A stretch of 64,000 bases of DNA from Hymenopellis radicata (GCA_015501595.1 JADNRX010000184.1:1-64000), one strand, 5' to 3'; positions 52,986 to 64,000 are shown, counted from the stretch's first letter. Notes: a model not told the origin generated them from the letters alone. Numbers and translations are program-made.

Positions 52986-53276
52986 AGTCCTCATATTGCG
53001 GTTGCCTGGTGAGTACCTTATCTCTACGATTTGCCTTGATCTCTACGAATTGCTCCTTTTTTTTTGTCTGACGGCCGGTGCTGCTGCCTGTCCTGTACCT
53101 TCATCCGCTGTCTCTTTTCCGCTGTTTCCCTTCTGTTTAAAATCTTGTGACTGACACCACCTTTCCTAACAGTCTCGTTTCATAACCTTGCTTTCATTCG
53201 TTGGCCACGGTGTGTTGTCCGCTGCTTGCGCTGGTTTCTTTTCTGAACGCTTTAGCAGCATCCTCCTCCCTCCTCC

Positions 53277-56200
53277 ATGGCTCCTCTCGTCCGCTGTGAA
53301 AACCCGGAATGCACCCGCTCATTCATCTCTCTTCAGGCGATGCGCAGTCACCTTCGCCAGGCTCAATCTTGCAAGTGGTGGATTGCCTACAGCAAGAATC
53401 CGGAACATCTCACTGTCGGTACTCTCAACGTCGAGCCTACCCTTGAGGAAGCAGCCGTCGCCACTAGCAGCGAAGCTGCGCCTTCCGCCGTGCCCAGCGA
53501 CTTTTACAATGTCAACGAGGATCAAGACGACCAGGAGGATATCGATGACGAGGACGTTTCCGGTGACACTGAGCGGGGAAGTGGGGACGAGGAGGCGGTG
53601 CAGGAGATCGACGCTGACGAAGACCCGGATGTTGACGACGACGAAGATGCGGGCGGGGTCTTTCGCGAATGGTTGGAGCAGGCGCAGGCAAATGAGGTCT
53701 TCGAGGCTGTCGATGCGTCTGATCATCCTGCGCTCGGACAGCCTGGTCCAGGTCCTACGACCCAGCGGATTCGGATGAACACTCTTCTCGGTGGGCGGGC
53801 ACGGTACCTCGATGATGACGAGGATGATGTTCAATCTGAGAGAGTTTCTGTACCCCATGCGACTGCTGGCGCTGTCATCCGCATGTCTTCCACGGTTCAC
53901 GAGCAGTGGGCCGCGCTCTTTGGTACGGAGATGCCCGATGACGTCGCGATGGACGGTAGTGGCGCCCCAGACGTCGAATGGTATAAACCCTTTGCGTCGG
54001 AACTCGACTGGAGGGTGGCGCAGTGGATGGTTGAGCAGGGCATTGGGCACAATGCGTTCAATGAATTTTTAAAGATTCCAGGGGTGGGTTCTATCGTTTT
54101 CATTTTTTTCCGTCTCTGATGACTCGCGTAGGTCAGAGAAAAGCTTGGACTGTCCTACACGACCACCGCAGGCCTCCACAAAGTCGTCGACTCCATTCCC
54201 CGCTGCGCCGGCAGATGGCACGTCAAACATCTCTCGTTTCCCGATCGTCCCGATGAGAAATTTACTCTCCGCCATCGCGACGTCGTTGAGTCTGTTCGCT
54301 CGCTCTGGGGGGATCCCAAGCTGGCCGAACACCTGGTTTACAAGCCGAGTAGCCTCTTCACCGATGAAGCCAAAAACCACCGACTTTACAATGAGATGTG
54401 GACAGGGAAATGGTGGAATTTTATTCAGGTAGGCTTTTGAGCTTCGGAATCTTGGACCTACACGGACTTACACACTCACACAGGACAAACTTCCCAAGGG
54501 TCGGACCGTTGCCCCCGTCATCGTTTCGACCGATAAAACCCAACTTACCCAGTTCTCGGGCAGCCGTCAAGCCTACCCCGTCTATCTCACTCTCGGCAAC
54601 ATCCCCAGCCACCTACGTCGCAAGCCCTCCCAGCTCGCCTGTATTCTCGTCGCCTACCTCCCCATTGATAAGATGAATCGAGGCAAGTTTTCCAAGGCGA
54701 CAATGGGTTCCCGGTATCAACGTCTCTTTCATGCCGCGATGACGGAGATCCTCAAGCCCCTCGTCGCTGCTGGTACGGATGGCGTCGAAATGACGAGTGG
54801 AGACGGCGCCGTTCGTCGCGTTCATCCTATTTTGGCCAGTTACGTCGCCGACTACCCCGAACAGTGTCTCGTGACCTGTGCGAAGAATGGATCTTGCCCG
54901 AAGTGTCGCTGTAGGACTGAGGAGATGGGCGATGACAAGGTGTCTGCTCTGCGCACACCTCAGTGGACCTTGGACGTCATGGCGAAAGCCAAGGCGTCGA
55001 CATCTTCGACATCGGCGTATTTTGATGCCTGCATGGCTGAGAACGTGTCGGGCCACGCACCGAAGCCATTCTGGGCGAATCTCCCTCACACCAACATTCA
55101 TCTCAGTATTACTCCCGACGTTCTCCACCAACTCTATCAAGGAGTCCTCAAGCATCTGATCTCGTGGTGTCAGATCCTCATGACCGAGGAGGAAATGGAC
55201 CGCCTCATTCGCTGTCTTCCTCCCGGCCTTGGTCTTCGACACTTCAAGAATGGCATCAGTGCTCTTTCGCAGATCAGCGGGACCGAGCGCAAGAACATGG
55301 GCAAGATTTTACTTGCTTGTCTGGTTGGCTCCTCCATCCCCGAACGCGGTGTGACTGCTTGCCGTGCGATTCTTGACTTCATTTATCTGGCGCAGTACTC
55401 CACGCACGACGACGACACCTTGGGTTACATGGATGCTGCGCTCGACACGTGGCATGCCAACAAGGATTATTTTATTCAAGTCGGTCTTCGTTCTCACTTC
55501 AACTTTCCCAAACTCCATTCCCTCCGACACTACGTTCAATCAATTCGCTATTTCGGCGCAACAAATAACTTCAATACGGAAATGTTCGAGCGGCTTCACA
55601 TCGACTTTTCGAAGAAAGGCTGGCGTGCCTCAAACAAACGCGACGAGTATCCTCAAATGACGACATGGGTTATTCGCAAGGAGAACGTTCATGCGTTCAA
55701 ACGGTATACGACATGGGTGCAGAAGAAACTTGGTAAGTCTTTTTTTTTCGCGGGCTTTCATTGACTGATCGCGTGGGTACAGAACTGAAACCATCCTCTA
55801 CTCCCTCCGATTCAACTCCATTACCGACCACATCCTCAATACCACCTGCTGTGCGCAGTGGTCGGCTCCAGCAGGTGTCGTTGCCGAAGCATCCCAGCAT
55901 CGTCAATAAACCTATTCGTCGCATTGCCTCGCAACATCACGTTCGACACTTTGCTGCACATCTGCTGGCATATCTTCTTGCTGTTGGACGAGACGCCCTC
56001 GGTGATGCTGCTCAAAATTACTCAACACTGCCGTTCGACGGCCTCGATGTTTATTACTCCTTCAAGTTTGCGCGCGAGGGCTTGGGTGACGACTTCGACG
56101 TACGAGATGTTGTGAAGGCATCGCCGCAGGATGGTGGGCATTTCGACACAGTTGTCGTTTTGACTGGTGACGAGGCAGAGAGTGCTGGGTTAGAAGGTAC

Positions 56201-56637
56201 ATTGTCTTCTAATCTCTTTTGTTTTTACTTATAAAGATACAGGTACGCGCATTGGTCGTGTTCGCGTGATCTTCCGCATTCCCGCTGCTATCAAGTTACA
56301 CGGAATTTTAGTCAAGACCCCCAATCATTGGCCGCGACATCCACTAGCGTATGTCGAATGGTACACGAAGCCGGTTCTTTCCGCAAAGGCTGCGCGCACA
56401 CATCTACTGCCTTCAGTTTCGAAAGCTTACCTTGCTGATCGTACTACGCGCGCTTGGTCGATCGTGCCTTTGACCAACATTCGTCAAAGTGCACACTTGT
56501 CTCCGGATTTCTCGAAGTGTGGCGAGGAGGAGTGGGATATTCCGGTAACGAAATCGTCTGTATTAGATACTTGTTCACACTTCGTAGTTAATAACTGGCT
56601 TAGTCTCTATACTTACCAAACAATTTATCTTGCTTAG
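53277..56637 (+). CDS. Plavaka transposase, apparently intact
   Basis: Five exons (53277-54083, 54132-54428, 54484-55732, 55783-56196, 56243-56637) sum to 3162 nt, giving 1053 aa with no frameshift. The N-terminus has a zinc finger, CENPECTRSFISLQAMRSHL followed by a Cys. A very acidic linker (residues about 75-140) comes next. The catalytic body includes RDVVESVRSLWGDPKLAEHL, VAPVIVSTDKTQLTQFSGSR, AYPVYLTLGNIPSHLRRKPS, ACILVAYLPI, TCAKNGSCPKCRCRTEEMG, SITPDVLHQLYQGVLKHLI, NMGKILLACLVGSSIPERGV, FPKLHSLRHYVQSIRYFGAT and NTEMFERLHIDFSKKGWRAS. STDKTQL and SITPDVLHQLYQG are the conserved Asp-bearing blocks of Plavaka. The C-terminal exons hold VRVIFRIPAAIKL and a final VVNNWLSLYTYQ. It belongs to the CMC (CACTA-like) group of cut-and-paste transposases and is the most likely engine of the surrounding repeat-bounded segment. 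Confidence 0.85.
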
Positions 56638-56639
56638 TG

Positions 56640-57060
56640 TTATGTTTTCGTACTTTATGTATTGGCTATGGTTCTTTATGTTAAAATTTAAGGTGTGCTT
56701 ACCGTTGCTTTAAGCTAGAGAGTTGAATCTTCAGTGAGAACCGAATGTTGAGTGATTGTACTTGCACTTGCTTAAATGAGACTTACTAGCTTATGACGCT
56801 TTTTGACGTCTTAATGTGTATTACAAACGACTGCCAATCCTAAGTTATCTTAAGATACATGTATCGGAAGCATGTGCTTGAAGTTATCTCAAGACGTTTT
56901 GAGATACACGTATCGAGAGCATGTGCTTAAAGTTAACTCTAGACGTCCGTAAGTGTCTTAAGATATGTGTATGTGATACCTAAGCTTTAAGACGTCTTGA
57001 GAGCTTTGAGAGGCTTTTTGAGTCCAAAAGTTTGATGTTTACATGTCATGAATCCTAAAT
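56640..57060 (-). repeat. Right subterminal repeat region
   Basis: AT-rich DNA holds diverged repeats: two copies of a unit with AGTTATCT(T/C)AAGA ... TA(C/T)ACGTATCG ... AGCATGTGCTT at about 56840-56930, then further palindromic CTTAAG, GACGTC and TCTTGAG motifs. It mirrors the repeat-rich left end near 39.0-39.8 kb and shares TTATCTTAAG with it. No coding capacity. Confidence 0.65.
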
Positions 57061-57092
57061 CATCTTAAAGCATATAGGCTTTTCCTGATGTA
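57061..57092 (-). repeat. Right terminal inverted repeat of candidate 18-kb element
   Basis: Reverse complement of 38963-38994 at 28 of 32 positions; reads CTTAAAGCATATAGGC and ends CCTGATGTA on the plus strand. TA next to the inner terminus on both sides is a possible 2-bp target duplication. Confidence 0.6.
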
Positions 57093-58443
57093 ATGGCTGT
57101 CCAACCCCAAGCATCGGCCGACGCGACTCAGGCGGGACATTCTTCGCGACGTCGGGATTTTGGCGCCCTACTCGGACATGGTGCTCTCAATAAAGGGTTT
57201 ACATGCTATACATGCCATTTACACAGTATGGACGCTGTTGACGCGCTCCTCGTTCCAAGGTGAGATTATTAATTTCGACCACTTTCTGAGTGGTCTTACA
57301 CTACTCTGTAGTCCGACGTTGGAGATCGGATGACCGCCGTAGGACGTGATGTTGTGCCTCTCGCTGCTATTCACGCCGTTGTTACACTCGAATGACGGAT
57401 ACTGCGCCCACCAGACGTTGCCCATGGCTGGGCGGCACGATGTTCGGGATGTCGGCGGGAAGTTCAATCCTTACTTGAACTCTTCGATACTGTGATGGGG
57501 GCTATCTATGACGGTTTCTTCGTCAAGTATGGGCTTTATCGGCGCCCTTGACGCACGATGGTGAGTTCAATTTGTCACTTGAACTGACTTCCCGTTGTAG
57601 ACGTGCCTTTCACTCGTAGCGCTAGACGTCGCAATGAACGCGCCTTTGCTGGGGACTGCTTATGGTCGCAATGATTGTCGTGAGATGGTGGAAAGGAATT
57701 TGAGGGTTACGAAGATGTGACGGTTGCAGGAATGTTCTCGTTGACGAGAGGTACGTTGATGGTGTTGTTATCTTCGTCTCAATGTCCTCATTCTTCGACA
57801 AGGGTTTGTTCCTGACGGGATAGCGGCGTCTTGTCCCATATCCGTTTCGATGTCGGAGAAGGGAGCAGCGGCCTTCGCCGCAACGCCTCCTCCTCATTCG
57901 ACTGACGCACTGACAACTTATTGCAGACACGACTATGCATGTCTTTTCAAAATAATGCCCATCTATGAAGCTGAGCACTTGCCCAACAACTTTCATCAAC
58001 AAGAAACGAACATTGGATACCACCAACGTCGCGATAATACTAGCTGGGACACCGTTCTTCAACGTGACTCAATGCTGCTTCGCAGTGAACGGCTCCCTGG
58101 TCGGGCGTACCATCCGTATCTCGAAGTCGCCTTCACCACACCACTGGCTGTACTACTTTAGTTATCTCCCTGGAACTAGCCAGGGCAACCTGGATTATAT
58201 TCCGTGGAGCTAGCCAGGCTGTGAACAAGACCAGTCTGATACTGTACTCCCTCACCCGTGCACCCCGCCAGACTGCCGCCCTGCTCTGATGATGTAATGA
58301 GCCACATCGCCTGCCCGATCGCTGCCACCCCCGTCTCCCGCTCGCTATCGCTGGCGGGGTCACTATATATGATCATAAAGAAATTAATTACCAAACTAAT
58401 TAATATACAAAACTAACGCCCTAACTCATGTACACCTATGGAC
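57093..58443. other. Stretch without supported genes
   Basis: Short open frames occur on both strands (about 57620-58160), but none has a recognisable domain or clear splice structure. Two similar pieces around GAACTAGCCAGG and GAGCTAGCCAGG (58170-58220) form a short direct repeat. Probably decayed element DNA between the Plavaka segment and the KDZ gene. Confidence 0.35.
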
Positions 58444-61400
58444 CTATGCGACCTGATCATGCCTGCGCTTACCTCCGGCGGTTGCCGGCGGGTCTCCAGA
58501 CTGGGTAGCACTCGCGCCCGCCGCCCGCCTCGCCGCTGCTAATTTCCACCGCGCCTCAAACTGCTCCCGCACCGCATCCAGCCAGTGTGCCTGCCGCAGA
58601 GCGTACGCCCGCCGTCCCGCCTTCAATTCCTCGCTGCCGGGTAAATCCTCTTCAGAGCGGAGCCGCCATTGGCTGGCAAGCCAAAGCAATGTCGTGATGA
58701 CGCGCTCCATCTCCACCTTCAACAGCTTCACCTCCTCACCCCACCTTTGACACCGCGCCCAAGATTTACACCATTCCACTCGGACCGCTACAGCATATCA
58801 TCACGTCAGCACAAGCACCAGCAAGTAACAAAAATCAGCTCACATTCATATAGATACTCTTGCGTTGATGCGTCTGGAGTGCCCGCAGCAGTCCAAATCC
58901 AAGACAACTTCCGTTTACTACCACCCCGCGCCTCTGCCCCGTAATTGTCAGCGTCTTCCGCATCTGCCACGGCCGGCCTCAAGCGGCTTTCACGCCCCGA
59001 AATCCTTGCTAGGCGGCGCGCGGCCTTGGCGTTGTGATCCTCGACGAATTTGCTAGAAATGTCCTCCTGCGTTAACACTCTAAACTCTCCAACTCCCCCG
59101 CTTCCCACCAAACTCGCCAACGCGCCTTGGGCGCAACGGTATTGCGCCGCAAAGAAGTCAACTTGGTCACTGACCCTGTCGATTAGTGTGCGGGCTCTCG
59201 ACGAGCGCTTCTGCCCTGACACGTTCTTGTCGCGAAAGCGGATGATATGGTTCTTGGCGTGAAGCTTCAATCGCATCTTGAGGAGGGCATTCGAGCACTG
59301 TTCGCGCTGCAAAAGTGTCTCCATTCGGACCAGGTAGGGCTTGACGAAGGTATCACGATCCTGGGCGGGTACGTCGGACGGCATCCATAGCTTTATGTTC
59401 TCCGCCAGGATCGGCTCCCCGGTCGGGTTGGGATCCTTGGCGAGCAGCTCAGATACATTCGGCATGTGTATCGCTTGCAGCTCTCTGAACTTCTGCACCG
59501 ATCGCAGCACCGTCCGCCGTCGAGCCTGCACTCTGTCCGTTTCAGTGCCACTCAACTTCACGCGCGCCTTCAGCATACTGGTGATACGCAGTCTACAGTT
59601 GTATAGTCAATGCCCTGTTCAATTAATTCAATCAATCACACTTACTGTCGGGATCGTATATCTGCGCCCATGGTAAGAAGCACAGTCGCAGACTTCCGCG
59701 CATTACGGCGCGTCTTCTTTTTCTTGGTTGTTACAGACGCGTCCGCGTCCGCGTCCGCGTCCGCCTCTGCCTCTGCGGCCGCCTCCTTCTCTTGCTCTGC
59801 CTTCTCCTCTTCCTCTAGATCTGCCTCAATGGTTTTTTTCGACAAACTCTCTGTCAATGTGTTAGCGCAATGTCTTTTGATCATCAACACCGACGTACCA
59901 CGTTCCCAAGTCGAAACGTACGGATTGGCGGCTTTCCTGTCCAAGGATGGCATATCTTCCTCCGCGTGCCATTTATGCAACGATGCCGTCCACTCGTCTT
60001 GCACGCCCTCCTCCAGACTACTCGTTGCCTCACCATGAGACCGAATCTGCACTTCGAGCTCCTCTAATGACACTTCGAGCCTCTTGTCCAGCAGCACACC
60101 TATAAAAAATTCTGTCTGTCAACATGCTACATCGAATCTCGGAAAGAAAATCACCTAGACCCATGCACTTGTCAAAATTATGCGCGTCGATCGCTTCCTC
60201 AATGTTCTCGTGTCGGCCGTCTTGATGCATCTCTTTCGTCGCCATTGCCTTTGGGTTTAATCTCGACCAAACGCGCTCGATTCCCTCTCCATCCGTCATC
60301 GCAGCTCCCGTCTTGTAGCGAAGAGAGTGCTCCGTCGCGCATTTCTCAACATGTGCACCGCCGTGCCATACCGGCAGACCGACTCTGACTGATGGTGCTG
60401 GACGGCCCTCGCTCTCGTCGTGTTGCAAAACGTCTGGCAGCAACGGCTTGCGGTCGAGAAGATGAACCCTCCATTGGCATCCCACGTCGTACGAAAGCAT
60501 GATCCATAATAGAGTGACATATAATATCGAAGCCCAAAAAATGTAGTCCATATTAGAGTAACTGAAACATACATCAGCGCCGACTCGTACTTGTATTGAG
60601 ATTACGCACCGTTCACCCTTCATTAAGTCACCAATACCCAGAGGCCGAACCAGTTCGTGCCGTGCACAGATACATCCTCCAACACCGGTTGCCCTGAGCC
60701 CTGTAGACATTCGCGAGTCTTTCTGCATTATCGCCGCTAGTGAGTAGCGCGGGTGTCCCGAGGGTATTTAGGTTCGAACCCCTACCCGTACCCTCGACTT
60801 ACCCGGTCCCGCAGTGCGGGTGCGGGTTACCCGCCAGAACCGCCTCGGGTTGGGCTTAAAACTCATCTTCGTGCCCGTCGCTGACCCCCGAGCAATTGCG
60901 CAGGGGCAGCGACGTGCACGATGCACACGACGCACACAATTGATGCCCACCCTGTTGTATAACAACAGGGAAGGGACACAATGGTGGTACATGGCGAGAA
61001 TATGTGGGGGAGATGCGGAGAACGGCGCGAGAAGATGGGATGAGTCGAAGGAGAGCGTGGCGATGCAGGACGGGAGAGTGGACATGGCTAAATGAAGATT
61101 AGAATAGAACAGTCAGATAAATGCGCACCGTTTTGGGCTGGATGCGTCCGCGACGCCGTCCAGCCCGCAGATCCATAACATCGCCGCGGCGCTCGCTGTC
61201 CAGCGATAAGGCGGCCTCGTCCTGAGGGCTTGGGCGCCGTGTGTCCTTGTTAAAACAGCGCCGTCGTGTAGACGAGTGCCGTGAGAGTGGCGCCGTCATG
61301 TAGACGAGTACCGCTGCGAGCCCACGCTCGCTGCCCAATAATATGATTGCCTCGTCCCGAGGGCTTACACGTCGCCGAGGGTCGTCGGATTGGTGTCGTC

Positions 61401-62081
61401 GCGAAGACGAACACCAGAATGCGCCCCGGAACGTGTCCGAGGGCGTAGCGGCCGGCGCAAAGCCAAACCGCGCCCGGAGAGCGAAGGAAAACAAAGAAAA
61501 CATGTCAGAGAAGCCCCAGAAACCTTTCTGGGGCCGACGAGCACGACACAAAGGTCGTGCTGTGGTGGTAAGAGGGAAGAACTGAGATCGGATGAGATCG
61601 ATCGTTATCCGGCAACTGCCGGGACGTTCGGCGATCTCGGCGATCACAGAAATTCTTTCGCTACGTCGTTTCTCGACGACTTCGGGCCCGTTTGACCCTA
61701 AATAAATTCGATAATTTACATAGAAATATATATACTCTAATCATATTATGACATGTGGTCAACTGGACCACGGCACGGGTAGCAAAGGGTTATGCGGGTT
61801 AGAGCGGGTGCTCGGACCGAGACCCCTACCCGGACCCTGACACACCCGCATCCGTGACCCGGACCGGGTGCTCCGACCCGGGCTATTCACTAATCGCCGC
61901 GAAACCTACACATGTATTGACCTATTCAAGGTCGTCAGAAACTACAAACAACCCAAAGACGCAAAATACGTACATCCTCCTCCGAGACGTAGTTCTTCAC
62001 ATGCTCGATGTAATTATCCGTCGGCACTTGATATCCCAAGCCGTCCGCCAGAATTACATCATCAGGAAACGGGTCACCAGC
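58444..62081 (-). pseudogene. KDZ transposase gene (CxC2 type), 5'-truncated and split by a MITE
   Basis: Reading from 62081, an exon with GDPFPDDVILADGLGYQVP joins via a 51-nt intron to a short segment (VNTCVGFAA) and then meets MITE C. After it the frame resumes with IMQKDSRMSTGLRATGVGG, ICARHELVRPLGIGDLMKGE, SNMDYIFWASI, IMLSYDVGCQWRVHLLDRK and HGGAHVEKCATEHSL, then TDGEGIERVWSRLNPKAM. Further exons give LKARVKLSGTETDRVQARRR and a Glu-Ala-Asp repeat (ADADADAS). It ends with WCKSWARCQRWGEEVKLLKVEM and a stop at 58444. The CARH...GDLxKGE, SYDxxCQW and DGExxERVW blocks define a KDZ transposase, where the Asp of SYD and the Glu of DGE are presumed catalytic. The N-terminal CxC2 cluster and the block with the first catalytic Asp are missing upstream of 62081, so this copy is dead even without the MITE. 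Confidence 0.8.
60738..61892 (+). mobile_element. hAT-type MITE, family C
   Basis: A 1155-bp element with termini TAGTGAGTAGCGCGGGT and its complement (two mismatches in 17), and an exact 8-bp duplication ATCGCCGC (60730-60737 and 61893-61900). The arms are rich in ACCCG/CGGGT motifs. A weakly similar version of the internal core (GTTCGG, ATCTCGG and GAAAT-type blocks) lies at about 61575-61690. A perfect CCTGTTGTATAACAACAGG palindrome occurs at 60951-60969. It interrupts an exon of the KDZ gene. No coding capacity. Confidence 0.9.
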
Positions 62082-62745
62082 CTAGAGGACTACTGAGTCA
62101 ACCATGGTGAACATGGTTGCCTAGAGGGTATCAAGGTGTAAACTCTGCCAGGTTAACTTTGGCAAAGGTTCACCCCCAAACCTTCCTTGAGGTTGCCTTG
62201 AGTCTAACCTAAAGTAGCTCAAGTCTTACTAAAGGTATCTTAAGTCATGTTTGGGCCAGCTCATGCTGCTCTGAAACAAGATATATGTAACTCGGATGCA
62301 ATGCAAAGTAACCTACACCAACTCAATGTAGCACAGGGTTTAAGGAAATCAGCACACAGAGACAATGAAGATACTTGGGGACTCAGACACCAAATCAAAT
62401 AGAGAACTCTTTCAATTAAAGCAGATATATTGTAACTTATAATAGAACTGAGAGCTGACATGCACCCATAACGACGACACAACGACGATTCAGCAACAAC
62501 TACGATACACAGTGCAACGGCTATAATGCAACTACGACTACAATATGATGACAACTACAATACAACAACAATGATAACTGCGACACACCTACCCGACCAA
62601 GGATAACCTCCTAAACAATGACTACGACCTTCCTGACCATCAACGATAACTCATTTTCTGGTGGCGGCTAGACAATAAGCGCGAGTATTCGGGTGGGTCC
62701 AAAAGTATCGTGATAGGCCGTCCCGGCGATGACATGGCAGGTGGT
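62082..62745. other. Repeat-rich stretch without genes
   Basis: It should hold the missing 5' part of the KDZ gene but shows none of it. It contains a hairpin CAACCATG-GTGAA-CATGGTTG (62099-62119), a run of diverged CCTTGAG/TCAAGT motifs (62180-62250), and a CAA/CGA-rich low-complexity tract (62470-62600). Probably another inserted or decayed element whose far end was not found. Confidence 0.4.
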
Positions 62746-62749
62746 CATT

Positions 62750-62925
62750 GTAGCACAAGGTCGTCGTAGCACAGGTCATTGTAGCACAAGGTCGTCGTAG
62801 CACAAGGTCGTCGTAGCACAAGGTCGTCGTAGCACAAGGTCGTCGTAGCACAAGGTCGTCGTAGCACAAGGTCGTCGTAGCACAAGGTCGTCGTAGCACA
62901 AGGTCGTCGTAGCAAAAGCTTGTCT
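62750..62925 (+). repeat. 16-bp tandem repeat, about ten units
   Basis: GTAGCACAAGGTCGTC repeats head to tail with two variant units near the left edge and decays into CGTAGCGGATGGTCGTC-like units to about 63000. Read on the minus strand it encodes a repeating DDLVLRRPCATTTLCY pattern, but no gene context supports translation. Confidence 0.9.
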
Positions 62926-63059
62926 TGGCGTGGATAATCGTCCTAGCGGGGATGGTCGTCGTAGCGGATGGTCGTCTGAGCAGGTGGTCGTCGCAGCAGA
63001 AGTGGTCATTGTTGTCCTGGTGTAATTGTTAGTGGTCGCCGTTGAGGTGGAAATCATTG

Positions 63060-63920
63060 CTTACTAGTGGGGAAGTGGTGGTGAAAGGCAAGTCATACGA
63101 CGAGACCCTACAGTCCAATCGAAATAAAACCAACACACACGTGATGCATACGTGACAGTATGGACCATGGTCGACTGTCACTTTGACAGATGTCTGGCGT
63201 CAGGGGGAGACGGATTTTAAGGACTAAAATAAGTGTCAGGAGTTTCCGGATAATTCGAGTAGGGACTGGAAGACCTTGGGACGACACCACCTCCCAACCA
63301 TGGGCCCACAAAGCCCTGCTCAAGGTCGGCCTGGCTCTGAGTGGGCCCACGGTTGAGCGTGGTGTGGTGGTCACCGTATCGTGGCGGCAAATATGCTGTA
63401 ACTGTCGCTGTTGTCAGACAAGGAGGATTTAAGCGGACAAGAAAACGCACAATGCAATGCTGCCCGTCTGCGGACAGAACAGCATCCATCTCTGCAGCCC
63501 TTGCTCTTGCAAAGCCTGCAGCCAGGCGTAGTGCTCATCATCGAGTGAAAAGTACTGCCTGTGTCGGAACAGGGCTGACGTGGCGGCTGTCTAGCCCTAA
63601 ACAGAGACGAAGACTAGCAATCGAGACTCAGATAAAGAGACGACGACTCACGAGTGATCAACCAAGAAAAGTCGTGCGGTGGTGGTGGTGGTGGAAGGAG
63701 TGTGCGTCTGATCGGATTTTAAACCAACCGGCACGTGAGGCATACGTGGCCTCAAGTGCCGGCGGCAATTCGACTTGAGGGAAATTTCTTGGGAAAGCGG
63801 AATCAGCGTGAGGATTAGAAACTTGGGAGAATAAGGCGAATGACGGCTACAGCAACATGTAGCCAATGTTCATGTACGCCGTCCAAAGAAATAAAATAAA
63901 AATAATAAGAAATCGACACA
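63060..63920. other. Stretch without supported genes, with one strong hairpin
   Basis: No gene was recognised. An imperfect inverted repeat, CCGGCACGTGAGG (63728-63740) and its near complement (63750-63762, one mismatch), could form a hairpin with a 9-nt loop. GTGG-rich low complexity occurs at 63680-63695. Confidence 0.4.
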
Positions 63921-63924
63921 CCAA

Positions 63925-64000
63925 ACAACGCTGCGTTGCCAGCAGACGACGCGACGTCTCCAATCCAACCCAAAACCGTGCTTGAAGCCTGCACCGCGGC
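63925..64000 (+). mobile_element. Probable fifth hAT MITE, cut by the window edge
   Basis: The final 75 bases (CGTTGCCAGCAGACGACG onward, to GCTTGAAGCC) match the internal block of family B at 35673-35750 with scattered differences. Its left terminus was not located with certainty; the element must start at or before about 63900 and continue past the window. Confidence 0.45.

Noticed and set aside
57622..58161. Open frames on both strands between Plavaka and KDZ genes
   Set aside because: No domain, no supported splice sites, and composition not protein-like.
62099..62122. Helitron-like 3' end: hairpin followed by CCTAG
   Set aside because: The hairpin touches the CTAG instead of being about 10 nt away, the next base is not T, and no Rep/helicase gene is present.
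62750..62925. CRISPR-like repeat array
   Set aside because: Units are contiguous 16-mers without spacers in a eukaryotic genome; a simple minisatellite.

Overview
The window looks like nuclear DNA of an Agaricomycete (mushroom-forming basidiomycete). Genes are split by many short GT-AG introns of about 45-60 nt. Genes stand close together on both strands. The recognisable mobile elements are typical of that class: KDZ transposase genes with CxC cysteine clusters, a Plavaka transposase, TET/JBP-like dioxygenases, hAT-type MITEs and a TRIM. No bacterial or organellar features were seen. All gene models were spliced by eye; those whose exon lengths sum to whole codons are stated as such.

Layout. 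0.3-12.4 kb: seven compact, divergently arranged genes. They include a small basic protein whose first residues copy the histone H3 tail (302-841, minus), a TET/JBP-like 2-oxoglutarate dioxygenase (1422-3310), a Ulp1/SENP-type SUMO protease (5896-7530, minus) and four lineage-specific proteins, one of 1003 aa. 12.7-16.2 kb: a host-gene island with an intact replication protein A subunit 3, a 107-aa protein and a kinase-like protein. 16.6-27.6 kb: a CxC5/CxC6 KDZ-type gene and two or three unknown genes, broken by two copies of one hAT MITE and by one TRIM. 27.7-34.2 kb: a plus-strand cluster with three F-box-like genes, two unknown genes and a PIP-box microprotein. 35.2-36.3 kb: a third hAT MITE.

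38.96-57.09 kb is bounded by a 32-bp inverted repeat (28/32 matches) next to repeat-rich subterminal DNA. It holds five gene models: a DUF6532-like gene, two unknown genes, a BED-finger transposase-like gene and an intact 1053-aa Plavaka transposase. This may be one large Plavaka-type transposon with cargo. 58.4-62.1 kb: a CxC2-type KDZ transposase gene, truncated at its N-terminus and split by a fourth hAT MITE. The rest is repeat-rich DNA with a probable fifth MITE running off the right edge.

Main results: (i) four hAT MITEs with exact 8-bp target duplications and three kinds of termini, at least three of which share an internal core; (ii) a TRIM with 182/183-bp LTRs and a 5-bp duplication; (iii) the pairing of an H3-tail mimic with a TET/JBP enzyme across a short divergent promoter holding a perfect 13-bp inverted repeat, beside a SUMO protease; (iv) the 18-kb candidate element.
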